A DNA stretch of 45,845 bases, taken from NCBI RefSeq assembly GCF_001428685.1, contig NZ_LMIK01000002.1:10939-56783 (forward strand), given 5' to 3'. A program made the translations under genes and the position numbers. The DNA is from Lysobacter sp. Root76. Its GTDB lineage: Bacteria > Pseudomonadota > Gammaproteobacteria > Xanthomonadales > Xanthomonadaceae. This document shows positions 38,377 through 45,845 of the stretch, piece after piece. Each line of letters starts with the position of its first letter. Positions within the stretch are counted from its first letter, which is position 1. Below the pieces are notes generated by a model. That model made no database searches. It was not told where the DNA came from and was given only the letters and a program-made list of their open reading frames with translations.

Positions 38377-39171
38377 TCAGAACGCGGACAGCACCAGGCC
38401 GCCCTCGGCGCGTATCGCCGAGCCGTTGACGACCGAAGCGGCGGGGCTGGCGACGAAAGCGACCACGCGCGCGATCTCGGCCGGCTCGGCGAAGCGGCGC
38501 AGCAGCGAGGTCGGGCGCGCGGTGTCGAAGAACTGCTTTTCGAACTCGGCCGTGCTGACGCCCTGTTGCTGTGCCAGCTGTTCGACGAACACGCCCACGC
38601 CCTCCGAACGGGTCGGCCCGGCCAGCACCGAGTTCACCGTCACCTCGGTGCCGGTGGTCAGCTGGGCCATGCCGCGCGCCAGCGCGATCTGCGCGGCCTT
38701 GGTCACGCCGTAATGGATCATCTCGGCCGGAATCTGCAGGCCCGACTCGCTGGACAGGAACACCACCCGGCCGCGATTGCGCTCAAGCATGCCGCCGAAG
38801 TAATGCCGCGACAGGCGCACGCCGCTCATCACGTTGGCGTCCCACAGGCGCTGCCATTCCTCGTCGGCGATGTCGGCGAAGTCGGTGGGAACGAAGATGC
38901 CGAGGTTGTTGATCAGGATGTCGGTCTGCGGCACCGCGGCGATGAACTCGGCCGCGCCCTGCGCGCTGGCCAGATCGGCGGCGACGCCGCGCAACTGCGC
39001 GTCGGGCAGGGTGGCGCGCAGCGAGGCCAGCGCGGCGTCGACGCGGGCCTGGCTGCGGCCGTTGACGACGACGGCGGCGCCGGCGCGCGCGAGTTCTTCG
39101 GCGATGGCGTAGCCGATGCCGGCGGTGGAGCCGGTGACGACGGCGGTGGAACCGGAAAGGGTAGCGGTCAT
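38377..39171 (-). CDS. Short-chain dehydrogenase/reductase
   Basis: The 264-residue product is a classical SDR. The cofactor motif is VVTGSTAGIGYAIAEELA (residues 11-28) and NNLGIFVP replaces the usual NNAG-like motif. The catalytic set is S in VVFLSSESG and YxxxK in HYGVTKAA. VNGRSQAR after the second strand suggests NADP(H). The usual start ATG at 39171 opens the family N-terminus. Substrate is unknown. It lies between the aldo/keto reductase and MDR genes on the same strand, with gaps of 86 and 52 bases. Confidence 0.91.
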   Translation of the reverse strand: MTATLSGSTAVVTGSTAGIGYAIAEELARAGAAVVVNGRSQARVDAALASLRATLPDAQLRGVAADLASAQGAAEFIAAVPQTDILINNLGIFVPTDFADIADEEWQRLWDANVMSGVRLSRHYFGGMLERNRGRVVFLSSESGLQIPAEMIHYGVTKAAQIALARGMAQLTTGTEVTVNSVLAGPTRSEGVGVFVEQLAQQQGVSTAEFEKQFFDTARPTSLLRRFAEPAEIARVVAFVASPAASVVNGSAIRAEGGLVLSAF

Positions 39172-39209
39172 GTCGGTACTCGCGATGCGTGGGAGGGGCG
39201 GGAGCGGTC

Positions 39210-39269
39210 GATTCGGGCCAGCACGATTCAAACTAGCGCGGGTCAAGCCAGTGCGGGTCAGACCGGCGC
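39210..39269. repeat. 15-bp degenerate tandem repeat at the aldo/keto reductase stop
   Basis: Four 15-base units on the plus strand: GATTCGGGCCAGCAC, GATTCAAACTAGCGC, GGGTCAAGCCAGTGC, GGGTCAGACCGGCGC. The stop codon of the aldo/keto reductase gene (39260-39258 on the minus strand) is inside the last unit. The array fills much of the gap to the SDR gene. Confidence 0.7.
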
Positions 39270-40289
39270 GGGCGTGCGCTCGGCGAACATGCCGTTCCAA
39301 TACGGGTAGTAGGGATAAGGCGGTGTGACGCGGCTGGCCTGGTCGAGCAGGGCGACGTGTTCGGCGCTGAGGTTCCAGCCGACCGCGCCCAGGTTCTGGC
39401 GCAGCTGTTCCTCGTTGCGCGCGCCGATCAGCACGCTCGACACGGTCGGGCGCTGCAGCAGCCAGTTCAGGGCGATCTGCGGGATCGTCTTGCCGGTGTC
39501 GGCGGCGACCGCGTCCAGCGCGTCGACGATGCGGTACAGGCGCTCCTCGTCGACCGGCGGGGCGAAGCCGGCGGTGTCGTGCAGGCGGCTGCCCTCGGGC
39601 AAGGGCTGGCCGCGGCGGATCTTGCCGGTCAGGCGGCCCCAGCCCAGCGGGCTCCAGACCACCGCGCCCACGCCCTGGTCCTGGGCCAGCGGCATCAGTT
39701 CCCATTCGTAGTCGCGGCCGACCAGCGAGTAGTAGGTCTGGTTGGCGACGAAGCGCGAATAGCCGTAGCGGTCGGCGACCGCCTGCGACTTCATCAGTTG
39801 CCAGCCGGAATAGTTGGACACGCCCAGGTAGCGCAGCTTGCCGGCGCGGACTAGGTCGTCGAGCGTGGACATGACCTGCTCGACCGGGGTCTGCGCATCG
39901 AAGTGGTGCAGCTGCAGCAGGTCGATGTAATCGGTGCCCAGGCGCTGCAGGGCGCGGTCGACGCCGCGGATGAGGTTATGACGCGAGGCGCCGACATCGT
40001 TGGGACCGTCGCCGGCGCGCAGGCTGAGCTTGGTCGACAGGATCGCCCGGTCGCGGCGGCCCTGCAGCGCGGCGCCGAGGATGGATTCGGAGGCGCCGTC
40101 GGAATACACGTCGGCGGTGTCGAACAGGTTCACGCCGGCGTCGAGGCAGATGTCGATCAGCCGCTGGGCTTCGGCGACGTCGGTATTGCCCCAGGCGCTG
40201 AACAGCGGACCCTTGCCGCCGAAGGTGCCGGCGCCGAAGCCCAGCACCGGGACCTTGAAGCCGGAATTGCCGAGAAAGCGGGTGTCCAT
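39258..40289 (-). CDS. Aldo/keto reductase
   Basis: The 343-residue product is an NADPH-linked aldo/keto reductase with a TIM barrel. It starts MDTRFLGNSGFKVPVLGFGAGTFGG (first half of that block) and has the catalytic tetrad in DTADVYSDG (Asp and Tyr), STKLSLRAG (Lys) and LQLHHFDAQTP (His). The cofactor loop is SPLGWGRLTGKI and the phosphate-binding site is VLIGARNEEQLRQN. AAGGAAC lies seven bases before the ATG at 40289. It follows the MFS gene after 68 bases. The physiological substrate is unknown; aldehydes or quinone-like compounds are common for this group. Confidence 0.92.
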   Translation of the reverse strand: MDTRFLGNSGFKVPVLGFGAGTFGGKGPLFSAWGNTDVAEAQRLIDICLDAGVNLFDTADVYSDGASESILGAALQGRRDRAILSTKLSLRAGDGPNDVGASRHNLIRGVDRALQRLGTDYIDLLQLHHFDAQTPVEQVMSTLDDLVRAGKLRYLGVSNYSGWQLMKSQAVADRYGYSRFVANQTYYSLVGRDYEWELMPLAQDQGVGAVVWSPLGWGRLTGKIRRGQPLPEGSRLHDTAGFAPPVDEERLYRIVDALDAVAADTGKTIPQIALNWLLQRPTVSSVLIGARNEEQLRQNLGAVGWNLSAEHVALLDQASRVTPPYPYYPYWNGMFAERTPAPV

Positions 40290-40357
40290 GGCGTGTTCCT
40301 TAGATTGAATGAAAGACGCGCGCCGGCTTGTGCCGCACGCAGCGATTGGGAAAGGGA

Positions 40358-41698
40358 TCAGCCGGCCGGGCAGGTCGCCGTGTCGCTCAATACCGGCGCG
40401 CGCGGCGCATCCAGGCGCGCCGCCCATACCGCCAGCACGATGCCCGACACCGTGACCAGGGCCGCGACCCAGGTCACCGCGCCCAGGCCGAGGCCGACGT
40501 TGATGACTGCGCCGCCGAGCCAGGCGCCCAGCGCATTGCCGAGGTTGAACGCGCCGATGTTGAGGCTGGAAGCGAGGTTGCGGCCGGCGCTGTCGGTCTT
40601 CTGCAGCACCCACAGCTGGATCGGCGAGACCGTGGCGAACGCGGCGATGCCGAGCAGGGCCACGAAGATCACCGCCGCGATCTTGCTGTGCAGGGCGAAG
40701 GTCATCAGGCCCAGCACCACCGCCAACGCGACCAGGGTGCCGATCAGCGCCGGCGCCAGGCGGCGGTCGGCGAGGCGGCCGCCGAGCAGGTTGCCGGCGA
40801 TCAGGCCGACGCCGAACACCAGCAGGATCGGCGATACCGCGCTTTCGGCGAAACCGGTGACCTGGGTCAGGATCGGCTGGATGTAGGTGAACACGGTGAA
40901 CACGCCGGCGAAGCCGAGCACGGTCATGGCCAGGCCCAGCAGCACCTGCGGGTGGGTCACGGCCTTGATCTCGTCGCGCAGCGCGGCGTTTTCCTGATTG
41001 CCCTGGTCCTTGGGCACCAGGGTGGCGATCACGACGGTGGCGATCACGCCGATCGCGGCCACCGCCCAGAACGTCGCGCGCCAGCCCAGGTGCAGGCCCA
41101 GCCAGGCGCCGGCGGGCACGCCGAGCAGGGTGGCCACGGTCAGGCCGACGAACATGATCGAAATCGCCGAGGCCTTGCGGTCCTCCGAGACCAGGCCGGT
41201 CGCGACCACCGCGCCGACGCCGAAGAAGGTGCCGTGGGCGAGCGAGGTGACCACGCGCGCGATCATCAAGGCGGTGTAGTTGGGTGCGATCGCGCAGGCG
41301 ATGTTGCCGAGGGTGAAGATCAGCATCAGCGCGACCAGCACGGTCTTGCGCGGCAGGCGCCGGGTCGCGGTGGTCAGCAGCGGCGCGCCGACGAACACGC
41401 CCAGGGCATAGCCGGAGATCAGCAGGCCGGCCGCGGCGATGCTCACGTGCAGGTCGGCGGCGACCTGCATCAGCAGGCCCATGATCACGAATTCGGTGGT
41501 GCCGATGCCGAAGGCGCCGGCGGTGAGGGCGTATAAGGCCACGGGCATGCGCTGCTTGGCGGCGGGGAGAGCAGGCGCGTTCAGTCGATGCCCTGTCGGC
41601 TCCGACTGCCCGGCTTGGGGCGGCCGGGCCGGGCTATCCGAAGCGGGCGCGGTCGCGCCATGGACGGCATCGGCGTTGGGGCGGGAATCGCGATTCAT
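40358..41698 (-). CDS. MFS efflux transporter, AraJ/YdhP-like
   Basis: The 446-residue product is a 12-helix major facilitator of the DHA1 drug-efflux group. After a polar, proline-rich tail of about 50 residues, helix 1 begins MPVALYALTAGAFGIGTTEFVIMGLL, and the TEFV(I)MGLL pattern is typical of AraJ, YdhP and chloramphenicol-type efflux proteins. Motif A is seen as TATRRLPRKTVL, and motif C-like GVPAGAWLG lies in helix 5. The tail may be partly untranslated if an internal start is used. It is divergent from the LysR gene, a common arrangement of regulator and target. Confidence 0.88.
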   Translation of the reverse strand: MNRDSRPNADAVHGATAPASDSPARPPQAGQSEPTGHRLNAPALPAAKQRMPVALYALTAGAFGIGTTEFVIMGLLMQVAADLHVSIAAAGLLISGYALGVFVGAPLLTTATRRLPRKTVLVALMLIFTLGNIACAIAPNYTALMIARVVTSLAHGTFFGVGAVVATGLVSEDRKASAISIMFVGLTVATLLGVPAGAWLGLHLGWRATFWAVAAIGVIATVVIATLVPKDQGNQENAALRDEIKAVTHPQVLLGLAMTVLGFAGVFTVFTYIQPILTQVTGFAESAVSPILLVFGVGLIAGNLLGGRLADRRLAPALIGTLVALAVVLGLMTFALHSKIAAVIFVALLGIAAFATVSPIQLWVLQKTDSAGRNLASSLNIGAFNLGNALGAWLGGAVINVGLGLGAVTWVAALVTVSGIVLAVWAARLDAPRAPVLSDTATCPAG

Positions 41699-41778
41699 GA
41701 CGGCGAACCTGACGAGAGGAGGCGCGCAGTCTGGAAGCTTGCATCTTCAGCAAAAACCACCAAGATGGCTAATCAGTT

Positions 41779-41793
41779 TCAACGAATACTTGA
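41779..41793. promoter_or_regulatory. Possible LysR-type operator
   Basis: TCAA-N7-TTGA forms a 15-base imperfect-centre palindrome ending nine bases before the LysR start codon. LysR regulators commonly bind T-N11-A-like palindromes in the gap to a divergent target. A second inverted pair, CATCTT and AAGATG about 14 bases apart, lies upstream between 41743 and 41768. Confidence 0.4.
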
Positions 41794-41802
41794 TAAACGG
41801 CC

Positions 41803-42729
41803 ATGGACCGAGTCGGCGACCTTGCCCTGTTCCTGCGCGTGCTCGATCTGGGCTCGATCAGCGCGGCCGCGCGCAGCCTGGACCTGTCGGTCGCGGTCGC
41901 CAGCCAGCGCCTGAAGCGGCTGGAACGCGACCTGGGCGTGCGCCTGCTGCACCGGACCACGCGCCAGCTCCACGCCACCCCCGAGGGCGCCGCTTTGGCC
42001 GAACAGGGCCGGGCCCTGGTCGAGGACCTGGAAGCCCTGACCGGCGGCCTGCGCCAGGCCGCGAGCGAAGTCGCCGGCACCCTGCGCCTGACCGCCTCGG
42101 CCTCGTTCGGGCGCCAGTACCTGTCGCCGCTGCTGCCGGAGTTCCTGGCCCGGTATCCGCGGGTCAAGGTCAGCGTCAACCTCAACGACCAGTTGCTGGA
42201 CCTGGTCAGTTCCGGCTTCGACATGGCGATCCGGATCGGCGCGCTCGAGGACTCGAGCCTGGTCGCGCGCAAGCTGGCGCCGAACCGGCGCGTGATCTGC
42301 GCCTCGCCCGAGTACGTGCGCCGCCACGGCATGCCCAACTCGCCCGAGGAACTCGCCCGCCACGAGTGCCTGATGCTGGTCGGCAGCCAGGGCCGCCAGG
42401 ACCTGTGGCGCCTGCACGACCGCGCCGGCCGCGAGATCGCGGTGCGGGTGTCGGGACGGTTCGAAAGCAACCTGGGCGAACTGCTGCGCGATGCCGCGGT
42501 CGCCGGCCTGGGCATCGCGCTGCATTCGACCTGGCACGTCAACGAAGACCTGCGCGCGAAACGGCTGGTGCCGGTGATGCCCGACTACGGCGTCGCCGAA
42601 TCCGGCATCTACGCGGTGATGCCGCAGCGGCGGTTGATCCCGCCGCGGGTGCGCGCATTCAGCGACTTCCTCGCCGAACGCTTCGGCGAGCATCCGCCGT
42701 GGGAGCAGTACGAACTGTCGGTGCCGTAA
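41803..42729 (+). CDS. LysR-family transcriptional regulator
   Basis: The 308-residue product has the N-terminal winged helix (1-60): LALFLRVLDLGSISAAARSLDLS, then VASQRLKRLERDLGVRLLHRTTRQL. The periplasmic-binding-protein-like effector domain (90-295) has FGRQYLSPLLPEFLARYP and the SSGFDMAIRIGALEDSSL strand-helix block. It should bind the gap to the divergent MFS efflux gene and respond to an unknown small molecule. The C-terminal 31 codons have a worn copy at 42873-42968, downstream. Confidence 0.93.
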   Translation: MDRVGDLALFLRVLDLGSISAAARSLDLSVAVASQRLKRLERDLGVRLLHRTTRQLHATPEGAALAEQGRALVEDLEALTGGLRQAASEVAGTLRLTASASFGRQYLSPLLPEFLARYPRVKVSVNLNDQLLDLVSSGFDMAIRIGALEDSSLVARKLAPNRRVICASPEYVRRHGMPNSPEELARHECLMLVGSQGRQDLWRLHDRAGREIAVRVSGRFESNLGELLRDAAVAGLGIALHSTWHVNEDLRAKRLVPVMPDYGVAESGIYAVMPQRRLIPPRVRAFSDFLAERFGEHPPWEQYELSVP

Positions 42730-42771
42730 GGGCCGTTGAGCGAGGCCGGCCCGCTTCCGCGTCCCCGCTTT

Positions 42772-42858
42772 CTGTGGGAGCGGCGTAAGTCGCGATCGAG
42801 CCGCACGCGCGATGCAGGCTCCGCCAGCGCGCCATCGCGGCTCACGCCGCTCCCACAG
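42772..42858. repeat. REP-like palindrome, copy A
   Basis: The 25-base arms at 42772-42796 and 42834-42858 are complementary but for two positions; the outer part reads CTGTGGGAGCGG and CCGCTCCCACAG. It lies 42 bases after the LysR stop. The loop is 37 bases, nearly the same as in copy B. Confidence 0.88.
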
Positions 42859-42872
42859 AAGGCCGAAGCGCT

Positions 42873-42968
42873 AACGAAGACCTGCGCGCGAAACGGCTGG
42901 TGCGGGTGATGTCCGAACGCTTCGGCAAGCATCCGCTGTTGGAGCGGTATGAGCTGTCGGTGCCGTAG
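42873..42968 (+). pseudogene. Truncated copy of the LysR gene 3' end
   Basis: These 32 codons, ending at TAG 42966-42968, match the end of the LysR gene with an internal deletion. 42873-42911 corresponds to 42541-42579 (NEDLRAKRLVPVM, here with VRVM), and 42912-42968 corresponds to the last codons with SERFGKHP...YELSVP. About 90 bases of the original are missing in between, and there is no start codon or ribosome site. It is a fossil of a tandem duplication and should not be translated as a functional product. Confidence 0.88.
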
Positions 42969-43009
42969 GGACGGTTGAGCGAGGGGGCCCGATTCCGCGT
43001 CCCCGCTTT

Positions 43010-43096
43010 CTGTAGGAGCGGCGTAAGCCGCGATCGAGCCGCACGCGCGATGCAGGCTCCGCCAGCACGCCATCGCGGCTTACGCCGCTCCTACAG
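43010..43096. repeat. REP-like palindrome, copy B
   Basis: The 25-base arms at 43010-43034 and 43072-43096 are perfectly complementary; the outer part reads CTGTAGGAGCGG and CCGCTCCTACAG. It lies 41 bases after the pseudogene stop. The flanks and loop match copy A at most positions, so the whole unit of LysR tail and REP was duplicated with a period near 238 bases. Confidence 0.9.
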
Positions 43097-43122
43097 AAGG
43101 CCGGAGCGCGACCGTCGTGCCC

Positions 43123-43914
43123 TCAATCGAAGGCGAACGCATCCAAGGCCAGCGAACCCATCTCGTGCGAACGATGGATCGTGCGCACCGACGGCTGCGT
43201 GCCGGCCGCGCCCAGGGCCACGAACAGCGGCATCAGATGCTCGACCGTGGGGTGCGCATGCCGCGCATGCGGCGCCTGCGCCTGCCAGTCCATGAGCGCG
43301 GCGTGGTCGTGCGAGTCCAGGCGTTCGTGCATCCAGTCGCCGAACTCGCGCGCCCACGGCGCCAGCGGGGCGTCGCGCTGCTGCCAGTCGAGATCGCCGA
43401 GGTTGTGCACGAAACCGCCCGAGCCGATCACCAGCACGCCTTCCTCGCGCAAGGGCGCGAGCGCTCGACCCAGCGCGTAGTGCTGCGCGGCCGTGCCGTG
43501 CGGCATCACCGACAGCGGCACCACCGGGATGTCGGCCTGCGGATACATGCGCCGCAAGGGCACCCACACGCCGTGATCCAGCCCGTGCGCCTCGCGCACC
43601 TTCGGATTCAGGCCGGCCTCGTCCAGGCGCGCGCGGATCGCTTCGGCCAGCGCCGGATCGCCCGGCGCCGGGTAGCGGATCTGGTACAGCGGTGCCGGAA
43701 AACCGCCGAAGTCGTGCACCGTGTGCGGGCTCGCATGCCCGCCCAGCATCGGCCGGTCGGTCATGAAATGCGCCGACGCGACCACGATCGCCTTCGGCCA
43801 CGGCAGTTGCGCGCCCAGCGCATCGAGGAAGCGGCCAGCGGCGGAATCCTCGACCGCCAGCATCGGCGAGCCGTGGGACAGGAACAGGGTAGGCAGGCGG
43901 GTTGGGATATCCAT
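43123..43914 (-). CDS. ygiD: Class III extradiol dioxygenase, YgiD/DOPA 4,5-dioxygenase-like
   Basis: The 263-residue product fits the LigB-type family that includes E. coli YgiD and plant DOPA dioxygenase, which cleave catechol rings. Metal-ligand candidates are H14 in LFLSHGSPML and H49 in VASAHFMT; other conserved blocks are HTVHDFGGFP, LDHGVWVPLRRMYP and IGSGGFVHNLGDL. The C-terminus has HPTVEHLMPLFVALGAAG. The natural substrate is unknown, and many bacterial members act on DOPA or related catechols. It is divergent from prpD, 150 bases apart. The start ATG at 43914 fits the family N-terminus. Confidence 0.88.
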   Translation of the reverse strand: MDIPTRLPTLFLSHGSPMLAVEDSAAGRFLDALGAQLPWPKAIVVASAHFMTDRPMLGGHASPHTVHDFGGFPAPLYQIRYPAPGDPALAEAIRARLDEAGLNPKVREAHGLDHGVWVPLRRMYPQADIPVVPLSVMPHGTAAQHYALGRALAPLREEGVLVIGSGGFVHNLGDLDWQQRDAPLAPWAREFGDWMHERLDSHDHAALMDWQAQAPHARHAHPTVEHLMPLFVALGAAGTQPSVRTIHRSHEMGSLALDAFAFD

Positions 43915-44064
43915 AGCGAAAGGGTGATCCCGGCCGCGGCCTTTTGCCAGCGCCGGCCGTCGCTCGCTGCGTTCCGCCCGTGTGGGCAAACGCCGGCGTT
44001 CGCGCCGGACCCACACGCGCGGCCGCAGACTGCGGATCCGCCGTCCGCACCGGGCCACGCCTGC

Positions 44065-45513
44065 ATGAGCCACGCCGATATCCGCTCCGCCGTCCGTCCC
44101 CAGCCCGACCCGCCGATGCGCGCCATCGCCGATTACGTCGCCGACTACCGGATCGAATCGCAGGAGGCCTACGACACCGCCCGCACCATGCTGCTGGATT
44201 CGCTGGCCTGCGCGGCGCTGGCGATGGACCACCCGGCCTGCGTTCGCCACCTCGGCCCGCTGGTGCCGGGCGCGGAACTGCGCGGCGGCGCGCGCGTGCC
44301 GTTCACCGCCTACGAACTCGATCCGGTCCAGGCCGCCTACAACATCGGCGTGCAGATCCGCTGGCTGGACTTCAACGACACCTGGCTCGCGGCCGAATGG
44401 GGTCACCCTTCCGACAACCTCGGCGCGATCCTCGCCGTCGCCGACTACCTCGGCCGCCGCGCCGAAGCCGAAGGCGGCCAGGCGATGACGGTGGGCGAGG
44501 TGCTCGGCTACGCGATCAAGGCCCATGAAATCCAGGGCGGCTACGCGCTCAGGAATTCCTTCAACCGGGTCGGCCTGGACCACGTGATCCTGGTGCGCCT
44601 GGCCTCGGCGGCGGTCGCCACCGCCATGCTCGGCGGCGGCAAGGACGCGATCACCGACGCCGTGTCGCAGGCCTGGATCGACAACGGCAGCCTGCGCGCC
44701 TACCGCCACGCGCCCAACACCGGCCCGCGCAAGAGCTGGGCCGCCGGCGACGCCTGCCGTCGCGCCGTCACCCACGCCCTCGACGCCGTCCGCGGCGAGC
44801 CCGGCTACCCGAGCGCGCTGTCGGCGCCGACCTGGGGCTTCTACGACGTCGCCTTCGGCGGCCGGCCGTTCGAGTTCGAGCGGCCGTTCGGCAGCTACGT
44901 GATGGAGAACATCCTGTTCAAGATCAGCTACCCGGCCGAGTTCCACGCCCAGACCGCGGTCGAATGCGCGATGCGGCTGCACGGGCAGGTCAGGGACCGC
45001 CTCGACGACATCGAGCGCATCGAACTGCGGACCCAGGAGGCTGGGGCGCGCATCATCGACAAGACCGGCCCGCTGGCCAATTACGCCGATCGCGACCACT
45101 GCCTGCAGTACATGGTCGCGGTGCCGCTGATCTTCGGCCGCCTGACCGCCGACGACTACACCGACGCGGTCGCCGCCGACCCGCGCATCGACGCCCTGCG
45201 CGAGAAAATGCGCGTCGCCGAGCATCCCCCATTCAGCCGCGACTACTACGACCCCGACAAGCGCTACATCGGCAATTCGGTGCAGGTGTTCTTCCGCGAC
45301 GGCAGCGCCACCGAGAACGTGTCCGTCGATTACCCGGTCGGCCACCGCAAACGCCGCGCCGAGGGTGGGCCCCTGCTGATGGCCAAATTCGAAGCTGCGG
45401 TCCGCGCCCGGTTGGCGCCGGCCCAGGCCGATACACTGCTCGCCCTCGCTGCGGCCCCGCAGCGGCTGGACGCGCTGCCGATCACCGGTTTCCTGGCCCT
45501 GTTGCGGCCCTGA
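44065..45513 (+). CDS. prpD: 2-methylcitrate dehydratase
   Basis: The 482-residue product belongs to the MmgE/PrpD family and agrees closely with PrpD of E. coli in length (483) and sequence blocks: IRWLDFNDTWLAAEWGHPSDN, IKAHEIQGGYAL, NSFNRVGLDHVILV, RTYRHAPNTG-like RAYRHAPNTG, KSWAAGDA, GSYVMENILFKIS and ADRDHCLQYMVAVPL. It dehydrates 2-methylcitrate to 2-methylaconitate, the step between PrpC and the hydration that precedes PrpB. It is not in the prpB-prpC run and stands about 15 kb away, with its own promoter region shared with ygiD. No clear ribosome binding site precedes ATG 44065. Confidence 0.93.
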   Translation: MSHADIRSAVRPQPDPPMRAIADYVADYRIESQEAYDTARTMLLDSLACAALAMDHPACVRHLGPLVPGAELRGGARVPFTAYELDPVQAAYNIGVQIRWLDFNDTWLAAEWGHPSDNLGAILAVADYLGRRAEAEGGQAMTVGEVLGYAIKAHEIQGGYALRNSFNRVGLDHVILVRLASAAVATAMLGGGKDAITDAVSQAWIDNGSLRAYRHAPNTGPRKSWAAGDACRRAVTHALDAVRGEPGYPSALSAPTWGFYDVAFGGRPFEFERPFGSYVMENILFKISYPAEFHAQTAVECAMRLHGQVRDRLDDIERIELRTQEAGARIIDKTGPLANYADRDHCLQYMVAVPLIFGRLTADDYTDAVAADPRIDALREKMRVAEHPPFSRDYYDPDKRYIGNSVQVFFRDGSATENVSVDYPVGHRKRRAEGGPLLMAKFEAAVRARLAPAQADTLLALAAAPQRLDALPITGFLALLRP

Positions 45514-45698
45514 TTCACGGTCGCGGCGGCGCCGGCGTTTAGCACGAATGCGGCCGCGAATGTTAGATGCCTGTTAACATGGCTTTCACATAGGCAAACC
45601 TAACCTGCGCAGGATGGCGTCGGAAGGCGGCCGTCCTGAACGGTAGGAAGCTCACAGACGCGGTTTCCAAATTTTTCTGAACCAAGGAGCTATAACAA
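45514..45698. other. Promoter region of the last gene
   Basis: This 185-base gap has no gene. It is more AT-rich than the window as a whole from 45560 on. TTAACA at 45574-45579 resembles a -35 box, but no clear -10 lies at the proper distance. AAGGAGC at 45684-45690 is the ribosome binding site of the gene that starts at 45699. Confidence 0.4.
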
Positions 45699-45845
45699 AT
45701 GAATAAGAAACTCCTCTGCGCCGCCCTGCTGGGTGGCCTGAGTCTGGCCCAGGCGGCCAGCGCGCAGGATTTCGACGACCGCTGGTACATCACCGGTTCG
45801 GCCGGCATGAACCTGCAGGACAACGACCGCGGTACCCGTAACGCC
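45699..45845 (+). CDS. Exported protein, start only; OmpA-like outer membrane protein likely
   Basis: Only 49 codons lie in the window. The N-terminus is a clean Sec signal peptide (MNKKLLCAALLGGLSLAQAASA), cleaved before QDFDDRW. The mature start FDDRWYITGSAGMNLQDNDRGTRN looks like the first strands of an eight-stranded outer membrane barrel such as the OmpA group of Xanthomonadaceae. A strong AAGGAG ribosome binding site lies nine to ten bases upstream. The rest is outside the window, so the family call is tentative. Confidence 0.65.
   Translation, partial: MNKKLLCAALLGGLSLAQAASAQDFDDRWYITGSAGMNLQDNDRGTRNA

Noticed and set aside
42730-43122. A possible insertion sequence around the REP copies
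   Set aside because: There is no transposase frame and no target-site duplication; the duplicated segment includes only a gene tail and a palindrome.

Overview
This 45.8 kb window is high-GC chromosomal DNA from a gammaproteobacterium. It looks like a Lysobacter-type member of the Xanthomonadaceae. That is an inference from gene content, strong G/C bias at third codon positions, a class II DAHP synthase, and many copies of a GGAGCGGCG(T)AAGCCGCG palindromic repeat. I see no prophage, plasmid, CRISPR array, tRNA or rRNA.

Layout. (1) 1-3851: the end of the spc operon (secY) and the alpha operon rpsM-rpsK-rpsD-rpoA-rplQ, closed by a strong terminator. (2) 3998-15844: housekeeping genes. These are dsbB, DAHP synthase, an ArsR regulator divergent from an alpha/beta hydrolase, a lipoprotein amidase, a DUF2127-like membrane protein, typA, ppiB, an aspartate-type aminotransferase, a membrane-anchored glutaredoxin and mdh. 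(3) 15921-23346: a likely dicarboxylate sensing and uptake unit. A LuxR/NarL-type response regulator converges on four genes of the opposite strand, read in the order MHS-type transporter, dctA, OprO/P-like porin and Cache-PAS hybrid histidine kinase. (4) 23575-28775: propionate catabolism, prpE, a SUFU-domain gene, prpB and prpC. prpD, the missing step, lies about 15 kb away at 44065-45513. (5) 28845-31925: a repeat-rich accessory stretch with a small hypothetical gene, a glutathione S-transferase and a SleB-type wall hydrolase. (6) 31926-36565: fadH, divergent from a second, EF-G-like translational GTPase with an elaborate leader. (7) 36653-42968: a LysR regulator divergent from an efflux transporter and a run of oxidoreductase genes, followed by a partial duplication of the LysR 3' end with its palindromic repeat. 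(8) 43123-45845: a YgiD-type dioxygenase, prpD, and the start of an exported protein.

The most interesting signals are these. The EF-G paralogue is preceded by a promoter-like sequence, a structured short transcript with an intrinsic terminator, then a nine-codon upstream ORF with a strong ribosome binding site and two mutually exclusive hairpins. The LysR tail plus REP module is duplicated, and a paired base in the REP stem has changed on both sides. Several genes (ppiB, the aldo/keto reductase, the EF-G paralogue) end inside short degenerate tandem repeats that include the stop codon. A paired palindrome sits between the dicarboxylate transporter genes and prpE. All functional proposals for these are inference from sequence alone.
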